Source: Gammaproteobacteria bacterium
GTDB taxonomy: Bacteria; Pseudomonadota; Gammaproteobacteria; HTCC5015
Direction of reading: 5' to 3'
Assembly (NCBI GenBank): GCA_026004975.1
Contig: BPKE01000001.1
Location: 561,788 to 625,787, forward strand
DNA length: 64,000 bases
Under the pieces are notes generated by a model that saw only the letters and a list, made by a program, of their open reading frames with translations, was not told the DNA's origin and did no database searches. A program made the position numbers and the translations under genes. Below are positions 37,211 to 50,095 of this stretch, one piece after another. Numbering within the stretch: the stretch's first letter is position 1; each line of letters opens with the position of its first letter.

Positions 37211-38275
37211 TCAGCGGCGCCAACGGTAGACCAGGCGGGGCGCGAGCGGATCGTCCGCCGGCGCCGGCACGGTTTCGAGCGGCTGCAGGCGGCCGTCGAG
37301 ACGCAGGCGGCGGTCCAGGGCGGCGGGATCCAGGCGGGCGTCGAGATCGAACCAGAGTCCGGCCGGCCCGGCGCGCAGCAGCCGCACCGTGCCGCCGCTC
37401 TCTTCCAGCAAATGCAGCAGGGCCGCGTAGGCGGGCAGATCGGGCACCGCCTCGACGCGCAACCGCAGCGTGGTCTCGGCCGGCTCCAGGGCCGACCACT
37501 GGGCGGCCAGCCGCTCGGTCAACGCGTGCACCAAGCGGGCGAGCACCGCCTCGGGTTCTTCGCCCTCGACCACGTCGCGCCAGGTCAGGCGTTCGCCGAC
37601 CGCTTCCCACCGCAGGCGCCAGCGCCCGCCCTCGGCGGCCAGCCAGGCGGCGACGGTCACCGCCGGCTCGTAGCGCCGGCCCGCCTCGCGCAGGGTTTCG
37701 AGGAATCCGCCGCGCACGTCGGCCACGCGCACGCGGCGGCTGTCTTCCAGGTCGAGCAGCGGCAGGGTGAGGGGCAGGCCGCGCGCTTCGGCCGCCCGGC
37801 GCAGCGCCGCCGCCCACGGCCCTTCGCTGCTCTCGGCGACGAACCGCGGCGCCTGGCCGGGGGCGTCCACGACCAGCCACAGCAACACCCGCGGCCGTTC
37901 CAGCGGCCAGACCGGCAGCCCCGCCGCTTCGGCACCGCGCAGCACGGCGCGCTCGTCGAAGCGCACCACCAGGTGCCACAGGCCCGGATCCTCCGCGGCC
38001 TCGTAATGGTAGCGCTGCACGAAACGCGCCGCGCCGTCGAGCAGCGCCGCGGCTTGCGGAGCGGTGACGACCTCGGCGCGGCCGGTCAGGCGCACCAGCA
38101 CTTCGCCCAGGGCGGCGCGGAACGCTTCGCGGCGCGCCGCCTCGCTCTGGTCGGCGACCGGCCAGGCGGCGGTGAACACGTCGACGCGCGCCGTCGGCAG
38201 GGCGCGCGCCGCGGCACCGGCGGCCAGCAAGCAAAAGAACAGGCCCAAACGGCGGGTGGCAAAGATGCGCAACAT
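37211..38275 (-). CDS. DUF2066 domain-containing exported protein
   Basis: A 354-residue exported protein of unknown function, usually found near purM and hda in gammaproteobacteria. A signal peptide (LGLFFCLLAAGAAARA) is followed by VDVFTAAWPVADQSEAARREAF and ALGEVLVRLTGRAEV, the DUF2066 hallmark. The ATG at 38275 starts MLRIFATRR, a basic n-region; the longer frame is non-coding. It diverges from purM across 94 bp and is followed by hda 10 bp later. Confidence 0.9.
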   Translation of the reverse strand: MLRIFATRRLGLFFCLLAAGAAARALPTARVDVFTAAWPVADQSEAARREAFRAALGEVLVRLTGRAEVVTAPQAAALLDGAARFVQRYHYEAAEDPGLWHLVVRFDERAVLRGAEAAGLPVWPLERPRVLLWLVVDAPGQAPRFVAESSEGPWAAALRRAAEARGLPLTLPLLDLEDSRRVRVADVRGGFLETLREAGRRYEPAVTVAAWLAAEGGRWRLRWEAVGERLTWRDVVEGEEPEAVLARLVHALTERLAAQWSALEPAETTLRLRVEAVPDLPAYAALLHLLEESGGTVRLLRAGPAGLWFDLDARLDPAALDRRLRLDGRLQPLETVPAPADDPLAPRLVYRWRR

Positions 38276-38369
38276 CGTCGTGACGCCAGAACGGGGGCGA
38301 TAGTGTAGCAGGCGGCACGCGCCCGCGGCCCTTGCGGTAAAATGGCCGCCCCTTTGCGCGAGTCCGCCC

Positions 38370-39433
<1,064 letters not shown>

Positions 39434-39437
<4 letters not shown>

Positions 39438-40108
39438 ACGGCGACACCCGCCTGCCGGTGGCGGTGCTGATCTCCGGCACCGGCAGCAACCTCAAGGCCC
39501 TGCTCGAGGCCAGCGCCGCCGGCGCCGCCTACCGTGTCGTCACCGTGCTCAGCAACCGGCCCGAGGCCGGCGGCCTGGCGCACGCCGCGGCCGCGGGCGT
39601 CCCCGCGACGGTGATCGACCACCGCCGCCACCCCGACCGCGAAAGCTTCGATCGCGCGCTGCTCGAAGCGCTCGCGCCCCACGCCCCGCAACTGGTGGTG
39701 CTGGCCGGCTTCATGCGCGTGCTCACCCCGCTGTTCGTGCGCCGCTGGGCCGGGCGCCTGCTCAACATCCACCCCTCGCTGCTGCCGGCCTGGCGGGGCC
39801 TTGACACCCACCGCCGCGTGCTGGCCGCCGGCGAGCGGCGCCACGGTGCCAGCGTCCACTTCGTCACCGAGGGGCTCGACGAAGGCCCGGTGATCGTCCA
39901 GGCCGAGGTGCCGGTCGAGGACGGCGACGACGAGGCGCGGCTGGCGGCGCGGGTGCACACCGTCGAGCACCGCATCTACCCGCTCGCGGTGGACTGGTTC
40001 GGCCGCGGCTGGCTGCGCCAGGACGGCGACCGCGTGTGGTTCCGCGGCCGGATCCTGGACCGCCCCCTGCGCTACCCCGACGACGAGGCCGCCTGGCATG
40101 CGCCGTGA
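39434..40108 (+). CDS. purN: Phosphoribosylglycinamide formyltransferase (folate-dependent)
   Basis: Adds the formyl group from 10-formyl-THF to GAR. The 224 residues show [19 protein letters not shown], the catalytic Asn/His in [14 protein letters not shown] and the Asp in [14 protein letters not shown]. It is translationally coupled to purM, and its own end overlaps the DUF3108 gene by 11 bp. Confidence 0.97.
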
Positions 40109-40845
40109 AACCGCCCGCACCGCGCTCGCCGCCGCGGCCGTGCTCGCCGCCGCGGCCGCGCCGGCCCAGGCGCTCGCGCCCTACACGGCCGTCTACCGGC
40201 TGGAGAAAAACGGCCTGACCCTGGCGTCCCTGACCCGCCGCCTCGAGGTCGCCGGCGACCGCTGGCGGCTGGAGCAACGCGCCGAACCGCGTGGCCTGGC
40301 GACCTGGTGGGTCGACGCCCACATCGAAGAAAGCAGCGAATTCACCCTGGACGCCGACGGCCGCCCGCGGCCGCTGCGCTACCGGCTGCGCCACAGCGAC
40401 GCCGAGCGCGCCGCCAAGGACGATCTCGCGCTGGACTTCGACCACGGTGCCGGCCGGCTGTGCCGGCGCCGTGGTCACGGCCCGGTCGAGTGCCAGCCGC
40501 TGGAAGGCCGCGTCTACGACCCGCTGACCCTGCAGCTCGCGCTGCGCCTGGACGCGGCGGCCGGCGCCGAGGAGCTGCACTACCGGGTCGCCGACGAGGA
40601 CGGCATCGACGAACGTCGCTTCCAGGTTGCCCCCGACGGCGCCCTGCCCTGCCCGAAACGGCCCTGCGCCACAGTGCTGGTGAGCGGCGAGCGCGGCTCG
40701 CGGCGCACCGCCTGGTGGTTGGGCGTCGAGCTGGATCACCTGCCGCTGCGCATCCGCCAGTGGCGACGCGACCGGCTGCGCGCCGAGCTGTCGCTCGAGA
40801 CCGTCGAGCGGCCGGCCCCGCCGCCCGCCGAAGCGGGCGGGTCGG

Positions 40846-42054
<1,209 letters not shown>

Positions 42055-42150
42055 GGGATGCACCCGCCGGGATGTGGTAAAAAGGCGCGCGATTCTACAC
42101 CGCGCCCTCGGGGCCGAACAAGGCGCGGCGCCCCGGGGCAGCATTAAGAT

Positions 42151-42180
42151 TTCTCAATGAAGAGTATTTGAAATTATAAT
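42151..42180 (+). promoter_or_regulatory. Candidate sigma-70 promoter for the pyruvate dehydrogenase operon
   Basis: A perfect TATAAT at 42175-42180 lies in a locally AT-rich stretch, with TTCTCA at 42151-42156 and an 18-base gap. It would start transcription near 42187, about 77 bases before aceE. I see no clear operator palindrome. Confidence 0.55.
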
Positions 42181-42263
42181 GGCGCGCCGACCCGGCCCGG
42201 CCCCGGCGCCCCCCATTCCGCACCGGCCGGCTCGCGCAACCGCCGCATTCCGAGGAGCCCCTC

Positions 42264-44921
42264 ATGACCGACGCGCACGACATCGATCCGCAGGAAACCC
42301 GGGAATGGCTCGAAGCCCTCGAAGCGATGCTCGAGGTCGAAGGCCCCGAGCGCGTGCATTTCCTGCTCGAGCGGCTGGTGGAAACGGCCCGCCGCGCCGG
42401 CGTCTACCTGCCGTTCTCGCCGACCACCGCCTACATCAACACCATCCCGCCGCACCTGGAGGAACGGTCCCCGGGCGACGCGGCGCTGGAATGGCGGATC
42501 CGCTCGTACATCCGCTGGAACGCGATGGCCATGGTGGTGCGCGCCAACCGCAAGCACCCCGGGCTCGGCGGGCACATCTCGACCTTCGCCTCGGTGGCGA
42601 CGCTCTACGACGTCGGCTTCAACCACTTCTGGCACGCGCCCGAGCGAAGACCACCCCGGCGACCTGGTGTATTTCCAGGGGCATTCCTCGCCGGGCGTCT
42701 ACGCGCGCAGCTTCCTGGAAGGCCGCTTCACCGAGGAAGACCTGGACCGCTTCCGCCAGGACGTCGGCGGCAAGGGCCTGACCTCCTATCCGCATCCCTG
42801 GTTGATGCGCGATTACTGGCAGTTCCCGACCGTGTCCATGGGCTTGGGGCCGATCACCGCCATCTACCAGGCCCGTTTCCTCAAGTACCTGCACAACCGC
42901 GGGATCGCCGACACCAGCAAGATGAAAGTCTGGTGCTTCGTCGGCGACGGCGAGTGCGACGAGCCCGAAACGCTCGGCGCCCTGACGCTGGCCTCGCGCG
43001 AAAACCTCGACAACCTGATCTTCGTCGTCAACTGCAACCTGCAGCGCCTGGACGGCCCGGTGCGCGGCAACTTCAAGATCATCCAGGAGCTCGAGTCGGT
43101 GTTCCGCGGCGCCGGCTGGGACGTGATCAAGGTGATCTGGGGCAGCTACTGGGATCCGCTGCTCGCCCAGGACAAGGAAGGCCGGCTGCTCAAAATCATG
43201 GAAGAGACGGTGGACGGCGAATACCAGAACTACAAGGCCCTGGGCGGCGCCTACACCCGCGAGCACTTCTTCGGCAAGGACCCCAAGGTCAGGAGATGGT
43301 CGCCAAGCTGTCGGACGAAGACATCTGGCGGCTGAACCGCGGCGGCCACGATCCGCACAAGGTCTACGCCGCCTACGCGCGCGCGGTCAAGTCCCAGGGC
43401 AAGCCGGTGGTGATCCTGGCCAAGACCGTCAAGGGCTACGGCCTGGGCGCGGCCGCCGAGGCACGCAACCCGGCCCACCAGACCAAGGAGCTGGACATCG
43501 AAAGCCTCAAGCAGATGCGCGACCGCTTCAAGCTCCCGCTCACCGACGAGCAGGTCGAGCGGGTCGAGTACTACCGGCCGCCGGAAGACAGCCCCGAGAT
43601 GCGCTACATGCACGAGCGTCGCAAGGCGCTCGGCGGTTACCTGCCGCAACGCCGCGACGAGGCGCCGCCGCTGCCGATCCCGTCGCTGGACGTGTTCGCA
43701 CCGCTGCTGCAGGGCAGCGGCGAGCGCGAGATGTCCACGACCATGGCTTTCGTGCGCGCGCTCACCCTGCTTTTGCGCGACAAGAGCATCAAGGACCGCA
43801 TCGTGCCCATCGTACCGGACGAGGCGCGCACCTTCGGCATGGAAGGCATGTTCCGCCAGCTCGGCATCTACTCGGCGGCCGGGCAGAAATACGAACCGGT
43901 CGACAAGGACCAGGTGGTCGCCTACAAGGAGTCGCGCGACGGCCAGATCCTCGAGGAGGGCATCAACGAGGCCGGCGCCATGTCCAGCTTCATCGCCGCC
44001 GGCACCGCCTACAGCACCCTCGGGATCAACATGATCCCGTTCTACATCTTCTACTCGATGTTCGGTTTCCAGCGGGTCGGCGACTTGTGCTGGCTGGCCG
44101 GCGACATCCAGGCCAAAGGGTTCCTGATCGGCGGCACCGCCGGCCGCACCACGCTCAACGGCGAGGGCCTGCAGCACGAAGACGGCCACAACCTCCTGCA
44201 CGCTTCGACGGTGCCGAACTGCGTCTCCTACGACCCCTGCTTCGCCTACGAGATGGCGGTGATCATCCACAACGGCCTCGAGCGCATGTTCGCGCGCAAC
44301 GAGAAGGTCTACTACTACATCACCGCCATGAACGAGAACTACGCGCACCCGCCCATGCCCGAAGGGGTCGAGGAAGGCATCATCAAGGGCATGTACCGCC
44401 TGCGTGAGGGCGCCAAGCGCAAGAAGCTGCGCGTGCAACTGCTCGGCAGCGGCACCATCCTGCGCGAGGTGCTCGCCGCCGCCGAAATGCTCGAGACCGA
44501 GCACAACGTCGCGGCCGACGTCTGGAGCGTGACGAGCTTCACCGAGCTGCGCCGCGAGGCCCTGGATTGCGACCGCTACAACCTCTTGCATCCGACCGAA
44601 ACGCCGCGCGTGAGCTACGTCGAGCGCTGCCTGGCCGACGCCAAGGGCCCGGCGGTGGCGGCCACCGACTACATGCGCAGCTACGCCGACCAGATCCGCG
44701 CCTGGGTCGGCCGGCGCTACTGGGTGCTCGGCACCGACGGCTTCGGCCGCAGCGACACCCGCGAGCGCCTGCGCGACTTCTTCGAAGTCGATCGGCGCTG
44801 GGTGACCGTCGCCGCGCTCAAGGCCCTGGCCGACGAGGGCGAAATCGAAGCCGCCAAGGTCAAGGCGGCGATCGAGCACTACGGCATCGACCCGGAAAAA
44901 CCCAACCCCGTCACCGTCTGA
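42264..44921 (+). CDS. aceE: Pyruvate dehydrogenase E1 component (homodimeric type), with two compensating frameshifts
   Basis: AceE decarboxylates pyruvate with ThDP and passes acetyl to AceF. The 885-codon frame never meets a stop, but residues about 127-342 of the straight translation are nonsense: the family sequence moves to another frame at about 42642 (one extra G after CACGCGCCC) and back at about 43290 (one C missing before AGGAGATGG). Read that way, [16 protein letters not shown], the ThDP motif [19 protein letters not shown] and FFGKDP appear in place, and the length matches E. coli AceE (887). The C-terminal parts ([38 protein letters not shown]) are intact. GAGGAG precedes the ATG. 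First gene of aceE-aceF-lpdA. Confidence 0.95.
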   Translation: MTDAHDIDPQETREWLEALEAMLEVEGPERVHFLLERLVETARRAGVYLPFSPTTAYINTIPPHLEERSPGDAALEWRIRSYIRWNAMAMVVRANRKHPGLGGHISTFASVATLYDVGFNHFWHAPERRPPRRPGVFPGAFLAGRLRAQLPGRPLHRGRPGPLPPGRRRQGPDLLSASLVDARLLAVPDRVHGLGADHRHLPGPFPQVPAQPRDRRHQQDESLVLRRRRRVRRARNARRPDAGLARKPRQPDLRRQLQPAAPGRPGARQLQDHPGARVGVPRRRLGRDQGDLGQLLGSAARPGQGRPAAQNHGRDGGRRIPELQGPGRRLHPRALLRQGPQGQEMVAKLSDEDIWRLNRGGHDPHKVYAAYARAVKSQGKPVVILAKTVKGYGLGAAAEARNPAHQTKELDIESLKQMRDRFKLPLTDEQVERVEYYRPPEDSPEMRYMHERRKALGGYLPQRRDEAPPLPIPSLDVFAPLLQGSGEREMSTTMAFVRALTLLLRDKSIKDRIVPIVPDEARTFGMEGMFRQLGIYSAAGQKYEPVDKDQVVAYKESRDGQILEEGINEAGAMSSFIAAGTAYSTLGINMIPFYIFYSMFGFQRVGDLCWLAGDIQAKGFLIGGTAGRTTLNGEGLQHEDGHNLLHASTVPNCVSYDPCFAYEMAVIIHNGLERMFARNEKVYYYITAMNENYAHPPMPEGVEEGIIKGMYRLREGAKRKKLRVQLLGSGTILREVLAAAEMLETEHNVAADVWSVTSFTELRREALDCDRYNLLHPTETPRVSYVERCLADAKGPAVAATDYMRSYADQIRAWVGRRYWVLGTDGFGRSDTRERLRDFFEVDRRWVTVAALKALADEGEIEAAKVKAAIEHYGIDPEKPNPVTV

Positions 44922-44955
44922 AGCGGACGGCATCACCAACCACAGGGGCGAACCC

Positions 44956-46326
44956 ATGGCGGACACGATCGAGATCAAGGTGCCCGATCTCGGCCACGAC
45001 GAGGCCGAGGTCATCGAAGTGCTGGTCAAGCCCGGCGACCGCATCGGCGTCGACGACCCGCTGATCACGGTGGAGTCGGACAAGGCCTCGATGGAAGTGC
45101 CCAGCCCGGCGGCCGGCACCGTCGAGGCGGTGGCGGTGGCGGTCGGCGACAAGGTCAAGACCGGCCAGACCATCCTGACGCTGAAAGCGGACGAAAGCGG
45201 GACGGAGAAAGGCGGGGCAGCGGAGCCCGCTGCGGCCCCGCAAGCCGAGGCGGCCAGCCCGGCAAAGCCCGCGCCGGACGAGCGCGCCGCCGACGCCCCG
45301 GCCGCCGCGCCGGCACCGTCCGCGGCGGCGGCGCCTCCCGCGGTCGAGCGCAAGGCCGATGCGGACGCGCCCGGGCCGCGGCCGGCGCCGATCCCCAGCG
45401 AGCCGATCGACCCGGCGGCCTTCCGCAAGGCCCACGCCTCCCCGGCGGTGCGCAAATTCGCCCGCGAGCTGGGCGTCGACCTCTCGCGCGTTTCGGGCAG
45501 CGGTCCCAAGGGCCGCATCCTGCGCGAAGACGTGCAGCGCTACGTCAAGACGCGCCTGGCCGAGGCCGAGCGCGGTGCGGCCGGCGGCGGCGCCCTGCCG
45601 CCGTTGCCGACGGTGGACGTCGCCGCCTTCGGGCCGGTCGAAACCCAGCCGCTGAGCACGATCAACAAGCTCACCGGTCGCAACCTGCATGCGAGCTGGG
45701 TGAACATCCCGCACGTCACCCAGTTCGACGAAGCCGACATCACCGAGCTGGAAGCCTTCCGCAAGCGGCTCGCCGAGGAATACCGCGAGCGCGGCGTGAA
45801 GATGACACCCCTGCCGTTCCTCATCAAGGCCGCGGTGGCGGCGCTGAAGGCCTTCCCGCGGGTCAACAGCTCGCTGGCCCCGGACGGCGAGAACCTGATC
45901 CTCAAGCGTTACTACCACATCGGCATCGCCGTCGACACGCCCGACGGCCTGGTCGTGCCGGTGATCCGCGACGCCGACCGGAAAGGCCTGGTCGAACTGG
46001 CCGAAGCGGTGATGGACCTGGCGACGCGGGCGCGCAACAAGCGCCTCAAGCCCGACGAGCTCAAGGGCGGCTGCTTCACCATTTCCAGCCTCGGCGGCGT
46101 GGGCGGCACCGCGTTCACGCCGATCATCAACCCGCCGGAGGTGGCCATCCTCGGGGTGTCCCGCGCCGCCCACAAGCCGCACTGGGACGGCGAGCGTTTC
46201 GTGCCGCGGCTGATGCTCCCCCTGTCGCTGTCCTACGACCACCGCGTCATCGACGGTGTGCTCGGCGCCCGCTTCACCCGTTATCTCGCCGAGGTGCTCG
46301 GCGACCTGCGCCGCCTGCTCCTCTGA
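44956..46326 (+). CDS. aceF: Dihydrolipoyllysine acetyltransferase (E2 of pyruvate dehydrogenase)
   Basis: The core of the complex, moving acetyl groups to CoA. The 456 residues have one lipoyl domain (1-75; lipoylated K43 in ESDKASMEVP), a long Ala/Pro-rich flexible linker, the E1/E3-binding domain (ASPAVRKFARELGVDLSRV, VSGSGPKGRILREDVQRYV) and the catalytic domain with the active His in LSYDHRVIDGVLGARF near the end. E. coli AceF has three lipoyl domains; here one is carried, and LpdA has its own. It lies 34 bp after aceE. Confidence 0.97.
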   Translation: MADTIEIKVPDLGHDEAEVIEVLVKPGDRIGVDDPLITVESDKASMEVPSPAAGTVEAVAVAVGDKVKTGQTILTLKADESGTEKGGAAEPAAAPQAEAASPAKPAPDERAADAPAAAPAPSAAAAPPAVERKADADAPGPRPAPIPSEPIDPAAFRKAHASPAVRKFARELGVDLSRVSGSGPKGRILREDVQRYVKTRLAEAERGAAGGGALPPLPTVDVAAFGPVETQPLSTINKLTGRNLHASWVNIPHVTQFDEADITELEAFRKRLAEEYRERGVKMTPLPFLIKAAVAALKAFPRVNSSLAPDGENLILKRYYHIGIAVDTPDGLVVPVIRDADRKGLVELAEAVMDLATRARNKRLKPDELKGGCFTISSLGGVGGTAFTPIINPPEVAILGVSRAAHKPHWDGERFVPRLMLPLSLSYDHRVIDGVLGARFTRYLAEVLGDLRRLLL

Positions 46327-46348
46327 CCCGACCTTCGCGGAGACCCCC

Positions 46349-48127
46349 ATGGCAGACATCACCGTACGCGTACCGGATCTGGGCGGCCCCGACGCCGTCG
46401 ACGTCATCGAGGTGCTGGTCGGGCCGGGCGACACCGTCGAAGCCGACGCCCCGCTGATCGGCCTGGAGAGCGACAAGGCCACCCTGGAAGTGCCGGCGCC
46501 GCAGGCCGGCCGGATCAAGGCCGTGCACGTCAAGGTCGGCGACAAGGTCAAACAGGGCGATCCGATCGCCGAGCTGGAACCGGCCGAAGCGGCCGAGCGC
46601 GCGCCGAGCGAGGCGGCCGCACCGCCGCCGGCCGGTGAAGACCGGGCGGCGGCGGCGCCGGCCGGCCCACCCGCTCCGGCCGCTCGACCCGCGCCGGGCG
46701 CCGGGTCCGGTCCGGCCGACCTCGAGACCGAGGTGCTGGTGCTGGGCGCCGGACCCGGCGGCTACACCGCCGCCTTCCGCGCCGCCGATCTGGGCAAGAA
46801 GGTCGTGCTGGTCGAACGCCACGCCACCCTCGGCGGGGTGTGCCTGAACGTCGGCTGCATTCCCTCCAAGGCCCTGCTCCATTGCGCGCTGATCATCGAC
46901 GAAGCCCAAGCCCTGGCCGAGGCCGGCATCGAGTTCGAGCGTCCCCGGATCGCGCTGGCCAAGCTCGCCGCCTTCAAGCAGAACGTGGTCGGCCGCCTGA
47001 CCGGCGGCCTGGCCGGCATGGCCAAGGCGCGCGGCGTGACCGTGGTCCACGGCGAGGGGCGCTTCCTCGACCCCCACCGCCTGGCGCTGGAGGGGCCCGA
47101 GGGGCGCACCGTGATCGCCTTCGAACACGCCATCGTCGCCGCCGGATCGCGGCCCGTCACCCTGCCCTTCGTGCCGCACGACGACCCGCGCGTCTGGGAT
47201 TCCACCGACGCCCTGCGCCTGGAGTGCGTGCCCGAGCGCCTGCTGGTCGTCGGCGGCGGCATCATCGGCCTGGAAATGGCCCAGGTCTATGGCGCCCTGG
47301 GCAGCCGCATCACCGTGGTCGAGCTCACCGACGGCCTGATCCCCGGCTGCGACCGCGACCTGGTCAAGCCGCTGGAAAAGCGCCTGCAAGCGCGCTACGA
47401 AGCGATCTACACCGGCACCCGGGTCACCGCCGTGGAAGCGGGCAAAAAGAGACTCAAGGTGCGCTTCGAGGGCGGGGCGGCGCCGGCCGAGGCCGAGTTC
47501 GACCGCGTGCTGGTGGCGGTCGGCCGGCGCCCGAACGGCGACGCCATCGGCGCCGAGGCCGCCGGCCTCAAGGTCGACGAGCGCGGCTTCATCCCGGTCG
47601 ACGACCAGATGCGCAGCAACGTCCCGCACATCTTCGCCATCGGCGACATCGTCGGCCAGCCGATGCTCGCCCACAAGGCGGCCCACGAGGGCAAGATCGC
47701 CGCCGAAGTGATCGCCGGCCACAAGGCCCATTTCGACGCCCGGGCGATCCCGGCGGTGGCCTACACCGACCCGGAAGTGGCCTGGACGGGGCTGACCGAG
47801 ACCCGCGCCCAGGCCGAAGGCATCCGCTACGAAAAAGCGGTTTTCCCCTGGGCGGCCAGCGGCCGCGCCCTGAGCCTGGGCCGCGCCGAGGGCTTGACCA
47901 AGCTGCTGTTCGATCCGGACAACGGTCGCCTGCTGGGCGCCGGCATCGTCGGCCCGAACGCCGGCGAACTGATCGGCGAGGCGACGCTGGCGATCGAAAT
48001 GGGCGCCGACGCCGAGGACATCGGCCTGACCATCCACCCGCACCCGACCCTGTCGGAAACGATCGCTTTCGCCGCCGAGGTGGCGGCCGGCACCGTCACC
48101 GACCTGTACATCCCGAAGAAGAAGTGA
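46349..48127 (+). CDS. lpdA: Dihydrolipoyl dehydrogenase (E3) with fused N-terminal lipoyl domain
   Basis: Reoxidises dihydrolipoyl groups with FAD and NAD+. The 592 residues begin with a complete lipoyl domain (1-78; K43 in ESDKATLEVP) and an Ala/Pro linker, then the E3 body: FAD site VLVLGAGPGGYTAAFRAADLG, redox disulfide C165/C170 in GGVCLNVGCIPSKAL, NAD site VVGGGIIGLEMAQVYG, FAIGDIVGQPMLAHKAAHEG, and the catalytic His-Glu in IHPHPTLSETIAFA. Lipoyl-fused E3 occurs in several proteobacterial complexes. The ATG at 46349 lies 22 bp after aceF. Confidence 0.97.
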   Translation: MADITVRVPDLGGPDAVDVIEVLVGPGDTVEADAPLIGLESDKATLEVPAPQAGRIKAVHVKVGDKVKQGDPIAELEPAEAAERAPSEAAAPPPAGEDRAAAAPAGPPAPAARPAPGAGSGPADLETEVLVLGAGPGGYTAAFRAADLGKKVVLVERHATLGGVCLNVGCIPSKALLHCALIIDEAQALAEAGIEFERPRIALAKLAAFKQNVVGRLTGGLAGMAKARGVTVVHGEGRFLDPHRLALEGPEGRTVIAFEHAIVAAGSRPVTLPFVPHDDPRVWDSTDALRLECVPERLLVVGGGIIGLEMAQVYGALGSRITVVELTDGLIPGCDRDLVKPLEKRLQARYEAIYTGTRVTAVEAGKKRLKVRFEGGAAPAEAEFDRVLVAVGRRPNGDAIGAEAAGLKVDERGFIPVDDQMRSNVPHIFAIGDIVGQPMLAHKAAHEGKIAAEVIAGHKAHFDARAIPAVAYTDPEVAWTGLTETRAQAEGIRYEKAVFPWAASGRALSLGRAEGLTKLLFDPDNGRLLGAGIVGPNAGELIGEATLAIEMGADAEDIGLTIHPHPTLSETIAFAAEVAAGTVTDLYIPKKK

Positions 48128-48148
48128 GCCGCGGCCCGGCGCCGCGCC

Positions 48149-50032
48149 TCAGCGGTGCGGCGCCTGGCTGAGCAAGCGGTCGACCGGCGCCAACGTCGCC
48201 AGCGCCGCCCCGCCGCCCGCGCCGACCGCCGCGACGAAATCCGTCTCCGGCAGGGGCTTGGCGAACAAATAACCCTGGAACTGCTTGCAGCCGAGCGCCT
48301 GCAGCGCTTCGAGTTGGGCGCGCGTTTCCACGCCCTCGGCGATGGTGACCAGTTTCAGGCTGTAGGAGAGCGACACGATCGCCTCGACGATGGCCTTGGC
48401 GTCGTCGCTGTCCACCACCCGGTCGACGAAGGACTTGTCGATCTTCAGGTAATCCAGCGGGAAAGTGAGCAGGTAGCTGAGCGCGGAGTAGCCCGTTCCG
48501 AAATCGTCGATCGCCACCCGGACGCCCATCTCGTGCAGGCGGCCGAGCAGGTTTCGGGTGACGTTGACGTCCTCCATCAACACCCCCTCGGTGATTTCCA
48601 CCTCCAGCCGACCGCCCGCGGGGTCCAGCCCGGCCTGCTCGGCCAGCTCGGCGATGCGCCTGGGCAGGCGCTTGTTGCGGAACTGCCGGGCCGAGAGGTT
48701 CACGGCCAGTTGCAGCGGCGGCAAGGGCCCGTCTTGCCAGCGCACCAGCGCGCGGCAGGCGGCGTCCAGCGCCCATTCGCCGACCGGCTCGATCAAGCCG
48801 GTGTCCTCGAGCACCGGCAGAAACTCCAGGGGCGGCACCAGGCCGCGCTCGGGGTGGCGCCAGCGCAGCAGGGCTTCGGCGCCCACCACCCGGCCCAGCG
48901 CCGTGTCGATGCGCGGCTGGAAGTACAGCTCGAATTCCTGCCGCTCGACAGCGCGGCGCAGCTCGGCCTCCAGCGACAGGCGGCGGCCCACCGCGTGCCG
49001 GTACTTGCCGGAGTAGTGGCGCACGGCGTTGCCGCGGCCGCCCTTGGCCTGGCGCATCGCCGTCTCCGCGTGGGCCAGCACCTCGCGCGCCTCGGCGCCG
49101 TCGTCCGGATAGAAGGCGATGCCGGCGCTGGCCGTGATCACCAGCTCGGCGTCACCCACGCGCAGCGGCCGGGCGATGGCGTCGAGCACCCGGCGCGCCA
49201 CCGCATCGGGATGGTCGCCGCCCTCCACGTCGCTGATCAGCAGGGCGAACTGGTCGCCGGCGATGCGGCCCAGGGTGTCGCTGGAGCGCACGCAGCGGCC
49301 GATGCGCCCGACCAGTTCCACCAGCACGGCGTCGCCCACTTCGGCGCCCAGGCTGTCGTTGACGTCCTTGAAACGGTCGAGCCCAATGCACAAGAGGGCC
49401 ACCTTGCGACCGTGGCGGCGCGCGTAGGCCATCGCCTGCTCGAGGCGGTCGAGCACCAGGGCGCGGCTCGCCAGGCCGGTGAGCTCGTCGTAGTAGATCG
49501 CGCGGATCAGTTCCTCGGCTTTTTCCTTGACGCGCCGGTCCAGCTCGTCGCGGGCGCAGGCGAGCCTCCGCTCGGCCTCCGCCAGCCGCCGCTCCAGTGC
49601 GGCGCGCTCCTGCTCCTGGCGGCGCTGCACGGCCAGTTCCTCGATCACCGACCGCAGCTGGCGCGGCGCGCAGGGCTCCAGCAGCAACCGGCCGATCAGG
49701 CCGTCGTTGAGCGCCGCGGCCCGCTCGGCGAGCCGCTCGGGCCGTGCCACCAGCACCCGCGGCACCGCCGGGCAGCGCCGGCGCGCCCCTTCGAACAACT
49801 GCAGGGCCTGGTCGTCCTCGGCGTCGTCCCAGGCCAGCACCGCTTCCGGATAGCGCCCGGCGTCGAGCAATGCGTCGAGAGCGGTCAGGGCCGTCTCCAC
49901 ATCGCCCGCCACGCGCACCACCCAGCCCGAAGCGCTTTCCAGGGCGGCCGGCGTCACGCTCACCGCCGCCGAGCGCGGCGGCAGGCAGATCAGGCAACCG
50001 CCGGCCGCGCCGATGCCGTCTGTGGTTCCCAT
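48149..50032 (-). CDS. EAL-domain c-di-GMP phosphodiesterase with degenerate GGDEF domain
   Basis: A 627-residue soluble protein. Residues 20-130 form a degenerate receiver-like domain, followed by a coiled coil (135-175, RRQEQERAALERRLAEAERR), a GGDEF domain whose active-site loop is AGDQF (258-262) and so unlikely to make c-di-GMP, and an EAL domain. The EAL domain keeps E386-A387-L388, the Asn in AVNLSARQF, EITEG, IDDFGTGYSAL, LKIDKSF, IAEGVET and QGYLF, so phosphodiesterase activity is expected. It has no membrane segment. It is 63 bp downstream of a second protein of the same plan and convergent with lpdA. Confidence 0.93.
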   Translation of the reverse strand: MGTTDGIGAAGGCLICLPPRSAAVSVTPAALESASGWVVRVAGDVETALTALDALLDAGRYPEAVLAWDDAEDDQALQLFEGARRRCPAVPRVLVARPERLAERAAALNDGLIGRLLLEPCAPRQLRSVIEELAVQRRQEQERAALERRLAEAERRLACARDELDRRVKEKAEELIRAIYYDELTGLASRALVLDRLEQAMAYARRHGRKVALLCIGLDRFKDVNDSLGAEVGDAVLVELVGRIGRCVRSSDTLGRIAGDQFALLISDVEGGDHPDAVARRVLDAIARPLRVGDAELVITASAGIAFYPDDGAEAREVLAHAETAMRQAKGGRGNAVRHYSGKYRHAVGRRLSLEAELRRAVERQEFELYFQPRIDTALGRVVGAEALLRWRHPERGLVPPLEFLPVLEDTGLIEPVGEWALDAACRALVRWQDGPLPPLQLAVNLSARQFRNKRLPRRIAELAEQAGLDPAGGRLEVEITEGVLMEDVNVTRNLLGRLHEMGVRVAIDDFGTGYSALSYLLTFPLDYLKIDKSFVDRVVDSDDAKAIVEAIVSLSYSLKLVTIAEGVETRAQLEALQALGCKQFQGYLFAKPLPETDFVAAVGAGGGAALATLAPVDRLLSQAPHR

Positions 50033-50095
50033 GCGCTTTCCGTCGAAATCCCGGCTCTGGACGGTTAGCGGCCGCCGGCCGCCGGGCTTGACGGC

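Noticed and set aside
42095-42283. Small minus-strand ORF between argG and aceE
   Set aside because: It crosses the AT-rich aceE promoter and has no ribosome site or family.
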